Source: a bacterium
Lineage (GTDB): Bacteria; Verrucomicrobiota; Verrucomicrobiia; Limisphaerales; UBA8199
NCBI GenBank assembly: GCA_021784555.1
Contig: JAJYHY010000047.1
Span: 1-33,186 of the forward strand
DNA: 33,186 bases
Reading direction: 5' to 3'
Position numbers and translations under genes: made by a program. A model generated the notes under the pieces. The model was given only the letters and a program-made list of their open reading frames with translations. It had not been told where the DNA came from and ran no database searches. This document shows, in pieces, positions 16,814 through 29,215 of this stretch (positions within the stretch are counted from its first letter, which is position 1; each line of letters starts with the position of its first letter).

Positions 16814-18169
16814 TCAGCGTTTGGCTTTCCCCAGTTCTGGCGTCATGCCGAGCAGGGTCTGCGGTGTGTCGAAGAGGAGCGCCAGCGCCACTCCGACCGC
16901 TTCGTCAAAGGAATATTGGCCCTGCGAAATCTTCTCTGCCAGGACATGGGCCATCTGCTTGCGCACGATAATCGTCTTGGCATAGCTCCACTCTGCAACG
17001 TAGGCGTCGGAGAAGAAACCGGCCTGTTTGTTGACCGGCACCATGTCCAACCGCTCCGCCATCACGTGCCGGATGGCGCCCGGGAAGAAGTTGTGCCACC
17101 AGAAGCCGGCCACGCTGAAATTGGGCAGTTCGCGGCACATCGTACACAACGTCTGGTTGGCGTGGCGGCTGGCCACGAAACATTGGAACCGGAGTCTCGG
17201 GTGCCGGCCCACGATTTCGGCGAGCTGAGCAAGGGTTTTCTGCGAAATGCGGCTGGCCGTCTCGAAGGGCAGCGGCTCAGCCCCAAGGCTGAACTGAAAC
17301 ACAATCTCATCCCCGTGTTTTTCCAACTCGGCCAGGAATGCCTCGCCGATGTACGCCGCGTAGATATCCCGCTCAGCAGCCCCTGCCTCCGCCCGGCGGG
17401 CCAGTGCCGCGCGCATTTCGTCATCTGTGGGAAGGCGGTAGTCGATGTCGGTCGAGATTCCCGTGGCAGTCGAAACGACCCGGTCGTAGGGGATGCTCTT
17501 GACGTAATGCTCGATGGCGGCATGCACGTCCTCCAGCGTTTTGATGGTGCGCTCATTGGTTGGCCGCGGCCGACCGCCGATCGCCAGGGGCGCCTCCGGC
17601 GGCCGGCCCCAGGTTCGCTCCAGGTCATACACCGCCGTGTCGAATTCGCCCCACTGCGTCCGCATGAACATGCCCCACTCCAGCGAATACTGAAGGACGT
17701 CGTCCCCATCGCCCTTTCCTCGGCGGCAGTACTCGGCGCAGGTGCGCCGAATGTTGGCTCGTTTCAAAATGGAGCGCGCCCATGCCGTGTCGTCGGCGCG
17801 TTCCCTGACCCTATCGTCGAGTTGGCGCCAATTGTCAGGCCCGAGCGGCTCGTTCCAGCCGTAAAGGTCTTTCAGAATGATCCGCACGCCCCAGCAGCCG
17901 CTTGTATTGCGAATGTATGGGAGGTAAGGGAGCGCCTCCTCGACCCGTTGATGCGCCTCCTCCCTTGCGGGCCAATTGGGGAACTGGGTGAGTCGCGCGC
18001 CGCTAGGACAGCCTGCGGCGTAAAGGTCACTGACCAGCATGTGGTAGAGGAGGATATCGTGCAGGCCACGCGCCGCCAACCGGGCGCCACACAGGTGCGT
18101 GTGGACGTCGAGGATGGGCAGTTCCGCCAGGGCTTCTTCCAGGGCATCAACGACAGAGGAGCGCTTCAT
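16814..18169 (-). CDS. Uronate isomerase-like amidohydrolase-superfamily protein
   Basis: 451 residues. ILDVHTHL near the N-terminus gives the D-x-H-x-H metal site (D21, H23, H25). The layout resembles glucuronate isomerase (UxaC, usually about 470 residues): an early HM-L-SDLYAAG stretch, a long alpha-helical insert, and a late GFWWHNFFPG ... FFSDAYVAEWSYAK block matching the family's C-terminal conserved region. These enzymes convert aldo-uronates to keto-uronates, but this protein is divergent enough that another sugar acid or a different reaction is possible. The ATG lies 3 bases after the stop of the PfkB kinase, so the two are surely co-transcribed. Confidence 0.75.
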   Translation of the reverse strand: MKRSSVVDALEEALAELPILDVHTHLCGARLAARGLHDILLYHMLVSDLYAAGCPSGARLTQFPNWPAREEAHQRVEEALPYLPYIRNTSGCWGVRIILKDLYGWNEPLGPDNWRQLDDRVRERADDTAWARSILKRANIRRTCAEYCRRGKGDGDDVLQYSLEWGMFMRTQWGEFDTAVYDLERTWGRPPEAPLAIGGRPRPTNERTIKTLEDVHAAIEHYVKSIPYDRVVSTATGISTDIDYRLPTDDEMRAALARRAEAGAAERDIYAAYIGEAFLAELEKHGDEIVFQFSLGAEPLPFETASRISQKTLAQLAEIVGRHPRLRFQCFVASRHANQTLCTMCRELPNFSVAGFWWHNFFPGAIRHVMAERLDMVPVNKQAGFFSDAYVAEWSYAKTIIVRKQMAHVLAEKISQGQYSFDEAVGVALALLFDTPQTLLGMTPELGKAKR

Positions 18170-18172
18170 AGG

Positions 18173-19186
18173 TTAGCGATTGGATTCCTGACTTCCATGA
18201 GAGTTGTGCGAGGGCGAGGGCCTCGTGGGCGGGGGCACGTACGTAAATTTCGCATTCCTAAGGGAGGACGGTCTCGCGCGCAGAAATGTCTTCACCGCGG
18301 CCAGCCGGGGAATCTCGTTCCGCATCGCCTTGAGAGCGGCGGCGGCGGACGCGAATCGAATTCGCTCGGGAAGCGGCTCGCCGCGGGCTAGGCTCGCCGC
18401 GTAGGCGCCATGAAAGACGTCGCCGCAGCCGGTCGTGTTGGCGGCCGGCACGTCGAACGCGAGGTAACCAATGGCCGTGTCCGGAGCCTCCGGCGATACG
18501 CTCCAGCAACCCTTTGCTCCGTGGGTGAGGATCACTGCCGCGCGGGTGGTCCGCCAGAGCGCCAGGGCCGCCCTTGAGCCGCACGTTTCTCCGGTCATGC
18601 GAAGCGCAAAGTCCTGGGAGACAATGAGGTGATCCACCAGGTCCACGACCCGCTGGAACAGAGGAACTTCCTCTTCCTCGAAATCGGCTACGACCGCCAC
18701 GCCAGACGCGCGGGCCACCTGCGCCGCCCGCAAGTTGCCGCGCATCCCGTAATGGTCGATGAACAGAACCTTCGACGCGCGGATGACCGCGGCGGCGGGC
18801 AACGTATCGTGCGCCCCGGTCAGGCCCGCAACCTGGTAAAAGACGTTGCGGCTCCCGGCTCTTTCTCCAACGACAATCACCGAGCGCACAACGCCGGCCT
18901 TTGGGGAGCGCGGCGCATGGGAGACATCGACGGATTCACGCCGGAAATCCTCCTCGACTTGGCGCGAGTAGTCGTCTGTGCCCAAACGGCCCGCGTAAGC
19001 GCATTTGGCCCCCAAACGCGCCGCGGTCACCAAGGCCGCCCCGGTCAGCCCGCCGCAGCGCCTGAGACTGCGCTCTACTCTCACCTTTTGGTCGGCGCGG
19101 GGGAAGGACGGGACATAGAGCAAGTCGTCCACGGCGGCGCAACCCAGGCCGAGCACGTCAAAGAGTTTTGGCCCTGAATTCTTCAT
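18173..19186 (-). CDS. PfkB family carbohydrate kinase
   Basis: 337 residues. The N-terminal GLGCAAVDD strand and the GRLGTDDYS motif are typical of ribokinase-like enzymes. The C-terminal signature ANTTGCGDVFHGA holds the catalytic base D256 and the GCGD anion hole. It phosphorylates a sugar or sugar acid hydroxyl using ATP in the cytoplasm. The last 40 or so residues are proline- and serine-rich and look disordered. It stands between the class I aldolase (93 bases upstream) and the uronate-isomerase-like gene (3 bases downstream), which suggests it phosphorylates the isomerised sugar before cleavage. Confidence 0.9.
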   Translation of the reverse strand: MKNSGPKLFDVLGLGCAAVDDLLYVPSFPRADQKVRVERSLRRCGGLTGAALVTAARLGAKCAYAGRLGTDDYSRQVEEDFRRESVDVSHAPRSPKAGVVRSVIVVGERAGSRNVFYQVAGLTGAHDTLPAAAVIRASKVLFIDHYGMRGNLRAAQVARASGVAVVADFEEEEVPLFQRVVDLVDHLIVSQDFALRMTGETCGSRAALALWRTTRAAVILTHGAKGCWSVSPEAPDTAIGYLAFDVPAANTTGCGDVFHGAYAASLARGEPLPERIRFASAAAALKAMRNEIPRLAAVKTFLRARPSSLRNAKFTYVPPPTRPSPSHNSHGSQESNR

Positions 19187-19279
19187 AACGGCGGCGGTCT
19201 GGAGCTAAGGCGCGCAAACCAAACATGCGCCGTGGCTGGTTTGGCATTTCTCATCCCATAGACTCCTCGTTGATACCCG

Positions 19280-20098
19280 TCATTCGTCACCGGTCAGCCC
19301 TTCAGCCTTGAGCGCCTCGTCCACGCCAACGCCTTCGAGGATCACCGCCTTGAAGGCCCGGCAAGCTTCGGTCGTTTTTGCTACGCCCCAGATGTTCCGC
19401 CCGATGGTCGCGCCGCGCCCTCCGGCCTGCACCACCTGCGACATCGCCGTGAGTGCCTCGCGAACGTTTTTCGCCCTCGGCCCGCCGGCGGCAACGACCG
19501 GCACCGGCGAGCTCTCCACCACGCGCCTGAACGAGGCGACCTCGCCGGTGTAACCAACCTTGATTACATCCGCACCCGCCTCTATCCCGACGCGCGCCGC
19601 CCAAAGGATGCCTTCGGGGTCGAACACGATGCGGGGGGTCGTCCCGGAAAAATCCCGTGGATAAATGTGTGCTATCACCGGCAGATCGTATTGCGCCGCC
19701 CGCGCCACGGTGTCCATGAGCATCTTGATGAACCGGCCCTCGTTCGGCCCGAAAATGCCAATCGCAATGGCGATGGCGTCCGCCCCCAATCGCACGCACT
19801 CCTCGGGCGTTGTCACGCACTCAATGACGCGGTCGTCCGCCGTGAAGCAGCCCGCCTGCACGATGAGCGGAATCCTCCCGGCGTAAGGCGCCCAGCAATT
19901 CATCGCGGTGCCTTTGCTCATGGTCACCGCGCCCGGCATCCCCGCCGCGATTTTCGACAGGGCAAGCGGCAGGTTCGATAGCCCGCCCCCAGGGGAGAGT
20001 TTGCCATAGCCGATAAAATGGTCCACCGCCACCGAGCAGAGCCGCCCGCTCGGATGGGCAAAGATGCGATTGAGCCGGATTTGCTTGCCAATAGCCAT
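19280..20098 (-). CDS. Class I aldolase of the DeoC/LacD/FbaB-like family
   Basis: 272 residues from the ATG at 20098. A TTG at 20167 would add 23 residues that precede the expected start. The Schiff-base lysine is K180 in DVIKVGYTG. The phosphate-binding region is AAGGPRAKN followed by ATIGRNIWG. AVDHF near 24-28 and HIYPRDF near 144-150 also fit DhnA/LsrF-like aldolases. It would cleave a phosphorylated ketose into three-carbon units. First gene of the minus-strand catabolic set, ahead of the PfkB kinase. Exact substrate unknown; LsrF-type or sulfo-sugar (YihT-like) relatives share the fold. Confidence 0.87.
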   Translation of the reverse strand: MAIGKQIRLNRIFAHPSGRLCSVAVDHFIGYGKLSPGGGLSNLPLALSKIAAGMPGAVTMSKGTAMNCWAPYAGRIPLIVQAGCFTADDRVIECVTTPEECVRLGADAIAIAIGIFGPNEGRFIKMLMDTVARAAQYDLPVIAHIYPRDFSGTTPRIVFDPEGILWAARVGIEAGADVIKVGYTGEVASFRRVVESSPVPVVAAGGPRAKNVREALTAMSQVVQAGGRGATIGRNIWGVAKTTEACRAFKAVILEGVGVDEALKAEGLTGDE

Positions 20099-20201
20099 TA
20101 GATTGACGGAGTTGTAGCCGATCGGGGCACTTTGTAAAGCCTGAACGCGAAGGCTGGGCAAGGTCAAGGGCGGTGGCAGGGGGCCTTTGGGGGGCTGGAG
20201 C

Positions 20202-20272
20202 CGTTACGTCGTTACAACCCGCGTAAACATTGGGTGAGCTCGATGTCCAGGTCGTTACAAAAGCCGTTACAA
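20202..20272. repeat. Direct CGTTAC(AA) repeats
   Basis: Copies start at 20202, 20210, 20253 and 20265; the last three share all eight bases. Spaced pairs like this could be binding sites for a regulator of the divergent aldolase operon, but no regulator gene lies nearby. Confidence 0.45.
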
Positions 20273-20501
20273 GCCGTCACGCAAGGTTTAACTCTGTTGA
20301 ACAATGACTTCGCCGTTCATCTCGCCGACCTCAAGTGCCTGCAGCTAGCCCTGCGCCCGGCCCCGAAATTCGTCTCGCTCAAACCGGAGGAAACCGAGCC
20401 GCTTAAGCGTCAAGCGGTGGAGGTCGGCCTGCTGTTCAAATACCCGCAATCGCATCTGTCTCCCTGAGCCGCGCCTGAACAAGAACAGGCGTGGATTGCC
20501 C

Positions 20502-20530
20502 TTACAATGGAGCAGGTCTTCTGTTAGGAT
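20502..20530 (+). promoter_or_regulatory. Possible sigma-70 promoter of the DUF433 gene
   Basis: TTACAA at 20502-20507 and TAGGAT at 20525-20530 are separated by 17 bases. The start codon follows only 9 bases later, so transcription would begin almost at the ATG. This is a weak match found by eye. Confidence 0.3.
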
Positions 20531-20539
20531 AGAGCGGGT

Positions 20540-20791
20540 ATGACACGAGAACAATTGTTGGAACGTATCTGGATCGACCCCGCCCGTTGCGGCGGCAAGC
20601 CATGCATCCGCGGGCATGGGATTTGGGTCTCGCTCATCTTGGCCATGCCGGCCAGCGGCAGCACGCAGGCGGAAATCCTGGAGAACTATCCCGGCCTGAC
20701 CGAGGAAGACGAACTGGCTTGCATCGCCTTCGGCTCGGAAATGGCGCGTGAACGCTTTGTGGCCGTGCCGCTGGAACCGGCCGGACAATGA
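20540..20791 (+). CDS. DUF433 antitoxin-like protein
   Basis: 83 residues. The core IDPARCGGKPCIRGHGIWVS followed by ILENYPGLTEED is the DUF433 pattern. These small proteins usually stand next to a PIN-like DUF5615 partner and are considered VapB-like antitoxins. No other helix-turn-helix domain is seen. The stop codon is immediately overlapped by an ATG (ATGA), where the DUF5615 partner normally begins, but that reading frame breaks after five codons. Confidence 0.8.
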   Translation: MTREQLLERIWIDPARCGGKPCIRGHGIWVSLILAMPASGSTQAEILENYPGLTEEDELACIAFGSEMARERFVAVPLEPAGQ

Positions 20792-20825
20792 AGCTCACTG
20801 TTTGACGAACAGCGGGTTGGCTAAC
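20788..20825 (+). pseudogene. Remnant of a DUF5615-type toxin start, frameshifted
   Basis: From the ATG at 20788 the frame reads MKLTV then stops. Removing one base after the third codon gives MKLLFDEQRVG, very close to the usual start of DUF5615 PIN-like proteins, before another stop. Position, overlap with the antitoxin gene and wording all fit, but the stretch is only a dozen codons long, so chance cannot be excluded. Confidence 0.42.
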
Positions 20826-20928
20826 GGCCGCGGGCTTGAAGACGCGGCTGTTCGCGCGAACGGGAGCCCCCAAAGAGTGAAGCATCCCCGGAGCATCCAG
20901 AGATCATTTTTCGTCTAAGAAATTGCCC

Positions 20929-20966
20929 CACCGGATGTCGTCTAGGGTGAAAGACGATGTCCGGTG
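20929..20966. promoter_or_regulatory. Inverted repeat upstream of the ECF sigma gene
   Basis: CACCGGATGTCGTCT (20929-20943) faces AGACGATGTCCGGTG (20952-20966) over an 8-base loop, with two mismatched positions. It ends about 50 bases before the sigma factor start. It could be an operator or a leader hairpin; there is no T-tract to support a terminator. Confidence 0.5.
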
Positions 20967-21017
20967 CGATGGCGCCGAAGAAGAGCCTGGATAAACCCGG
21001 CCCAAGTTTTACTGAGC

Positions 21018-21575
21018 ATGGCCCTAACTCAACCCGATCCGGCCAGCGCCGAGCCCCGCCAGCGGGAAACGATTGAGGGACTCTTTGAGACCCTCGAATC
21101 GCCCCTGCTGAGTTATGCCTTGCGCCTGGCAGGGGAACGCGCAGCCGCAGAGGACATTGTCCAGGAAAGCTTTGTGAGACTGCACGCCCAATTTGATGAA
21201 GTCCGCCAGCCCCGGCGATGGCTCTATCGCACGGTGCATAACCTGGCGTTGAACCACCGGCGCGCGGCGCAAAAGATTGTCCCGTTCAATTCGCCTGACA
21301 GTGAGAGCGGAGGCCCGGGGCCCGAAAGGCCCGATCCTCAGCCGCTGCCGGACGAGCAAATCGCGCGCTGGGAAAACATCGGCCTGGTGCGCCTGAGCCT
21401 GGAGACCCTCGATGAGCGCAACCGGGAACTGATCCGGCTCAAGTTCAACGAGGGCTTATCCTATAAAGAGATCAGCGCGCGGACGGGGCTGACCGTCGGC
21501 CACGTCGGTTACCTGTTGCACCACGCGTTGAAGGCCCTGGCCGACGAGTTGGCCAGAAATGGAGTTGTGCCATGA
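21018..21575 (+). CDS. ECF-type RNA polymerase sigma factor
   Basis: 185 residues. Region 2 includes LLSYALRLAGERAAAEDIVQ and a PRRWLYRTVHNLALNHRR stretch for core and -10 binding. Region 4 includes LSYKEISARTGLTVGHVGYL, a helix-turn-helix for -35 contact. The frame is open upstream to 20964, but the ATG at 21018 begins just before the domain. Its stop overlaps the next gene's ATG (ATGA), and that gene begins with an anti-sigma-like segment, so the pair is likely a sigma/anti-sigma unit responding to an envelope signal. Confidence 0.9.
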   Translation: MALTQPDPASAEPRQRETIEGLFETLESPLLSYALRLAGERAAAEDIVQESFVRLHAQFDEVRQPRRWLYRTVHNLALNHRRAAQKIVPFNSPDSESGGPGPERPDPQPLPDEQIARWENIGLVRLSLETLDERNRELIRLKFNEGLSYKEISARTGLTVGHVGYLLHHALKALADELARNGVVP

Positions 21576-24268
21576 CCCCCGAATTTCGCAACACTCCTCC
21601 AGACGAGGCCGAGGTCCGGCTGACGGCGCTGCTCCTGGGTGAAATGTCCGAGGCCGATGCCGCCAAGCTTCAGCAGGAGATCGAGAACAGCGCGGAATTG
21701 ACGCGTCTCTGCGAACGATTGAAGGGTACCATCGACCTGGTCCGCGAAGCCGTGACGCCGCAGGCAGGAGCGGTCGAACCTGAGCCGAAACTCCGCGGGG
21801 ACCGCCGTCAGACGTTGCTCCAGCATTTCAAGACGGTAAGGCCGGAGCCGTTCGCCACGCCGGCTCGAAACCGCTTCTCCTGGTTGATTCCGGCGGGAAT
21901 TGCGGCGGTGCTCATGCTGACTTTCGCCGGCCTCTTGCTGCCCGCTTTGTCCAGGGCGAAGCTCAGAAGCTACGCGGCCCTGGCCAATGGCGCCGGCCCC
22001 GAGCTCTCAACGCTTTCCACCAGAGTGCCCCCGCAAGCCCTGACCGCCTCCGCCGGAAAGCCTCCAAACGAACAGCTCAAGGCGTCCGAATCTACAGCGA
22101 AGAACGCCGTCGTTTCTATCCCCATTGGTGGGACGGGGACAGCCGGCCGTGTTGGAGGCGGGGCTTGGGTCGCCTTAAACCAACGGGTCCCGCCTGGAGC
22201 GTTGGCGGATCAAAAGGCGCCGACCCTCGGTGACCAGCCGCAGGTTGGAAGGGCATTCAGCAGGGCTGTGTCGAGGCAAGCCGGCCAGGAGGCCAAAGAG
22301 CCGGGTGCCTCAGCCAGCCCTCAGCCGTCCACTGCTACGCCCAACTCCTCTTCGGGAAGATCAGTGTTCTTAGCCGGCCAAGTCGAGCAAGAAGTCTCGG
22401 ATCAGGAGGCAGCGAAAAAGCCCAAGGGCACCCCTCCCCTTCCGGCGCAGCCGCCGCCGGCTCCAAGCCGTCCTGCGGACGATCTCGGCGCAACCCACAA
22501 GCTCATGTTCTTGAAACGGTATGGTCTGTTGGCGCGGAATTCCAACCAATCGCGCGTAGTGAAGAATGGGTTTCCGTCTCGGCCGGCAGCCGCGCCGAAA
22601 CCCGACCTCAGAATGGGCGCGGCCTACGGAGGCGCGGCCTACGGAGGCGCGGCCTACGGAGGATACGTGGGAGGCGGCCTCGTGGCGGGCGAACCGGCAT
22701 CGGTGCCGGTGACAAATCAGTTTGCACCGAGCCCGGCGATCTCCAGCTTCTCTCCACCCGGAGGAGCCAACAGCGTCGCAGTTGCAAACCAATCCGCAAA
22801 TGGCGCCGCGGGAATGGTCGGCGCCATGTATCTCGGTGACAGCCTTGTTCCCCCAGCGCAGCGGATTTTCGCGCAAACCGACAAGCCGCTTAGCCACCGC
22901 CAGAATGTGGCTGCCGCGCCGGCTTGGCAGCCGGAGGTCCAGACGCGCGACAATCCATTCTCGACCTTCTCGATGAACGTCAGCGACGTCTCGTTTCAAT
23001 TGGCGGCGGCCAGCCTGGCGAATGGCCAAATGCCCGACCCCGCCTCCATCCGGAGCGAGGAATTCCTCAACGCCTTCGATTATCGCGACCCCGAACCGGC
23101 GCCCGGTATTCCGATCGGGTTCACCTGGGAACGGGCGCGCGACCCCTTCGAGCAGAACCGGGATCTGCTCCGCTTTTCGATCAAGACCGCCGCCCAAGGC
23201 CGAGCCGCCGGACGCCCCTTGAACCTGGTCCTGCTGCTCGACAATTCCGGCTCCATGGAGCGCGCCGACCGCGTGCAAATCCTTCACGCGGCGTTGCGCG
23301 TCCTGGCGTCTGAGCTCCACCCGCAGGACCGGCTCAGCGTGGTGTTGTTCGCGCGAACGGCCTATTTGTGGGTCGATGGGGTGAGCGGCGATCAAGCTGG
23401 GCGCGTGGCCAAGGACGCCGCCAAGCTGACGCCCCAGGGCGGCACCAACCTGGAGGAGGCCCTGCGGCTCGCTTACGCAACCGCCCTGCGCCATTACCTG
23501 GCCAACGGCATCAACCGCGTCGTGCTTCTCACGGACGGCGCGGCGAACCTGGGCAACGTGGATCCGGCCGTGCTCGGCAAAAGCGTCGAGGCGCACCGGA
23601 AGCAAGGCGTCGCCCTGGATTGCTTCGGCGTGGGTTGGGAAGGATACAACGATTACCTGCTCGAAGAACTCTCACGGGATGGCGACGGGCGTTACGGCTT
23701 TATCAATACGCCGGAGGAGGCGGCTACGGATTTTGCGGCAAAGCTTGCCGGCGCCCTCAAGGTGGCCGCTTTGGATTTGAAGGTGCAGGTCGAGTTCAAC
23801 CCCGCCCGGGTAACGGCGTACCGGCAGATCGGCTACCGGAAACACCAGCTCACCAAAGAACAGTTCCGGGACAACACCGTGGCGGCGGCGGAAATCGGCG
23901 CCGCGGAATCCGGCAACGCCCTGTACGTGCTGGCGGTCAACACGCAAGGCGAAGGGGACTTGGGCATCGTCCGCATTCGCTACCGGTTGCCGGGCACAAC
24001 CGATTACCGCGAGCATGCCTGGGCGTTGCCCTATACGGGGAAGGCCGTCTCCTTGGAAGACGCCGGCCCGGCTATGCGGCTGGCCGCAACCGCCGGGGCG
24101 TTTGCGGAATGGCTGGAATCAAGCCCGTATGCCGCCGAAGTCGCACCCGGCCGGCTGCTCGCATGCCTCAACGGCATCCCTGAAATGTGGGGCGCCGACC
24201 ACCGTCCCAAAAGACTGGCGACCATGCTGCAGGAGGCGGAGAGACTCGCAGGGGCCGTCCAGCGATAA
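21572..24268 (+). CDS. Anti-sigma-like N-terminus fused to von Willebrand A (YfbK/DUF3520) protein
   Basis: 898 residues. Residues 1-60 resemble the cytoplasmic head of anti-sigma factors (short acidic helices, no zinc motif). A single membrane helix lies at about 103-125 and ends in LLLPALSRAK. A long alanine/proline/glycine linker follows (about 130-460), including three tandem copies of a five-residue AYGGA unit. Next come the YfbK-type N-terminal region (about 465-525) and a vWA domain with a full MIDAS: DNSGS at 557-561, T625 and D655. The end (about 735-895) matches DUF3520. The vWA part should be outside the cytoplasm and bind protein via a metal ion, perhaps sensing and passing a signal to the sigma factor. 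That link is inference. Confidence 0.85.
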   Translation: MTPEFRNTPPDEAEVRLTALLLGEMSEADAAKLQQEIENSAELTRLCERLKGTIDLVREAVTPQAGAVEPEPKLRGDRRQTLLQHFKTVRPEPFATPARNRFSWLIPAGIAAVLMLTFAGLLLPALSRAKLRSYAALANGAGPELSTLSTRVPPQALTASAGKPPNEQLKASESTAKNAVVSIPIGGTGTAGRVGGGAWVALNQRVPPGALADQKAPTLGDQPQVGRAFSRAVSRQAGQEAKEPGASASPQPSTATPNSSSGRSVFLAGQVEQEVSDQEAAKKPKGTPPLPAQPPPAPSRPADDLGATHKLMFLKRYGLLARNSNQSRVVKNGFPSRPAAAPKPDLRMGAAYGGAAYGGAAYGGYVGGGLVAGEPASVPVTNQFAPSPAISSFSPPGGANSVAVANQSANGAAGMVGAMYLGDSLVPPAQRIFAQTDKPLSHRQNVAAAPAWQPEVQTRDNPFSTFSMNVSDVSFQLAAASLANGQMPDPASIRSEEFLNAFDYRDPEPAPGIPIGFTWERARDPFEQNRDLLRFSIKTAAQGRAAGRPLNLVLLLDNSGSMERADRVQILHAALRVLASELHPQDRLSVVLFARTAYLWVDGVSGDQAGRVAKDAAKLTPQGGTNLEEALRLAYATALRHYLANGINRVVLLTDGAANLGNVDPAVLGKSVEAHRKQGVALDCFGVGWEGYNDYLLEELSRDGDGRYGFINTPEEAATDFAAKLAGALKVAALDLKVQVEFNPARVTAYRQIGYRKHQLTKEQFRDNTVAAAEIGAAESGNALYVLAVNTQGEGDLGIVRIRYRLPGTTDYREHAWALPYTGKAVSLEDAGPAMRLAATAGAFAEWLESSPYAAEVAPGRLLACLNGIPEMWGADHRPKRLATMLQEAERLAGAVQR
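22616..22660 (+). repeat. 15-base coding tandem repeat, three copies
   Basis: GGCGCGGCCTACGGA occurs three times without interruption, encoding repeated Gly-Ala-Ala-Tyr-Gly in the linker of the vWA protein. Copies are identical, so the tract may change in length by slippage. Confidence 0.9.
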
Positions 24269-24299
24269 CCGGACTGTGAAGACAGGACTCGCCAGTACG

Positions 24300-24581
24300 C
24301 TATTGATGATCCAGTCCGAGCTCGGATTTGTCTTCCTGGAAGCAGCGCTCAATGGGCCAGCGCGCGCCGCTGACCCGCACCAGTTCGAGCATTGAGGTTT
24401 GCGCGGGGGCATTGCTCAGGGCGTACTTGATCTTGGCGCTGGTATCATTGCGCACTAGCAGCCAGCGCCCGTTTTCGGGAATCGGTTGGGCGCCCACATA
24501 GACCCGGAGGCGGGCGAAGGCGGCCACAATCGGCCCCTTTTCACCCTCGGAGACCTTGTGCGTTTGCCAGGTTAAGAGCCC
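24300..24581 (-). pseudogene. IS701-type transposase C-terminal remnant
   Basis: About 93 codons matching the end of an IS701-group DDE transposase: a SEGEKGPIVAAFARLRV stretch, then ARWPIERCFQEDKSELGLDH, which holds the final catalytic glutamate. The frame stops right after GLDH, where full proteins continue, and the sequence on the other side does not continue the family. It is truncated at both ends, with no inverted repeats found. It lies between the convergent end of the vWA gene and the start of the helicase. Confidence 0.72.
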
Positions 24582-24682
24582 TTTGAGCCCGCATAGACAT
24601 ACACCTCCTTGGTTTGGCCGTGATCGAGGAAGGTCCCTTCGTTGCCGCGCGCCGCGCCAGAGGCTATATTGATTCCTCTGGC

Positions 24683-29095
<4,413 letters not shown>

Positions 29096-29215
29096 CGGTG
29101 CGCGGGCTGATTTGCTTGCCCTCGAACCCTGGGCATCGTAGTACAAGAGGCCGTTGCGTGTTTAGGAAAGAGTTCGTGCAAGTTCGTTCAATTCGTGTCT
29201 AGATTGAGGTAATTG
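29096..29215. other. Short intergenic stretch before pstA
   Basis: About 120 bases with no recognised terminator or Pho-box-like direct repeats. The only clear signal is GAGGT at 29206-29210, five bases before the GTG start of pstA. Confidence 0.5.

Larger units (their letters stand above)
20099..20539. other. Intergenic region with CGTTACAA repeats
   Basis: About 440 bases between divergent genes. CGTTAC or CGTTACAA occurs four times between 20202 and 20272, all in direct orientation. From about 20290 to 20467 both strands stay open (a GTG-started 77-codon frame on plus, a longer one on minus), but neither resembles a family I know, so no gene is called. Confidence 0.5.

Noticed and set aside
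16685..18391. A 568-codon plus-strand open frame over the uronate-isomerase-like gene
   Set aside because: It crosses the palindrome and two real minus-strand genes and shows no family pattern.
20234..20467. A possible 77-codon protein on the plus strand
   Set aside because: It starts at GTG within the repeat-rich region, has no clear Shine-Dalgarno or family, and the minus strand over the same bases is just as open.
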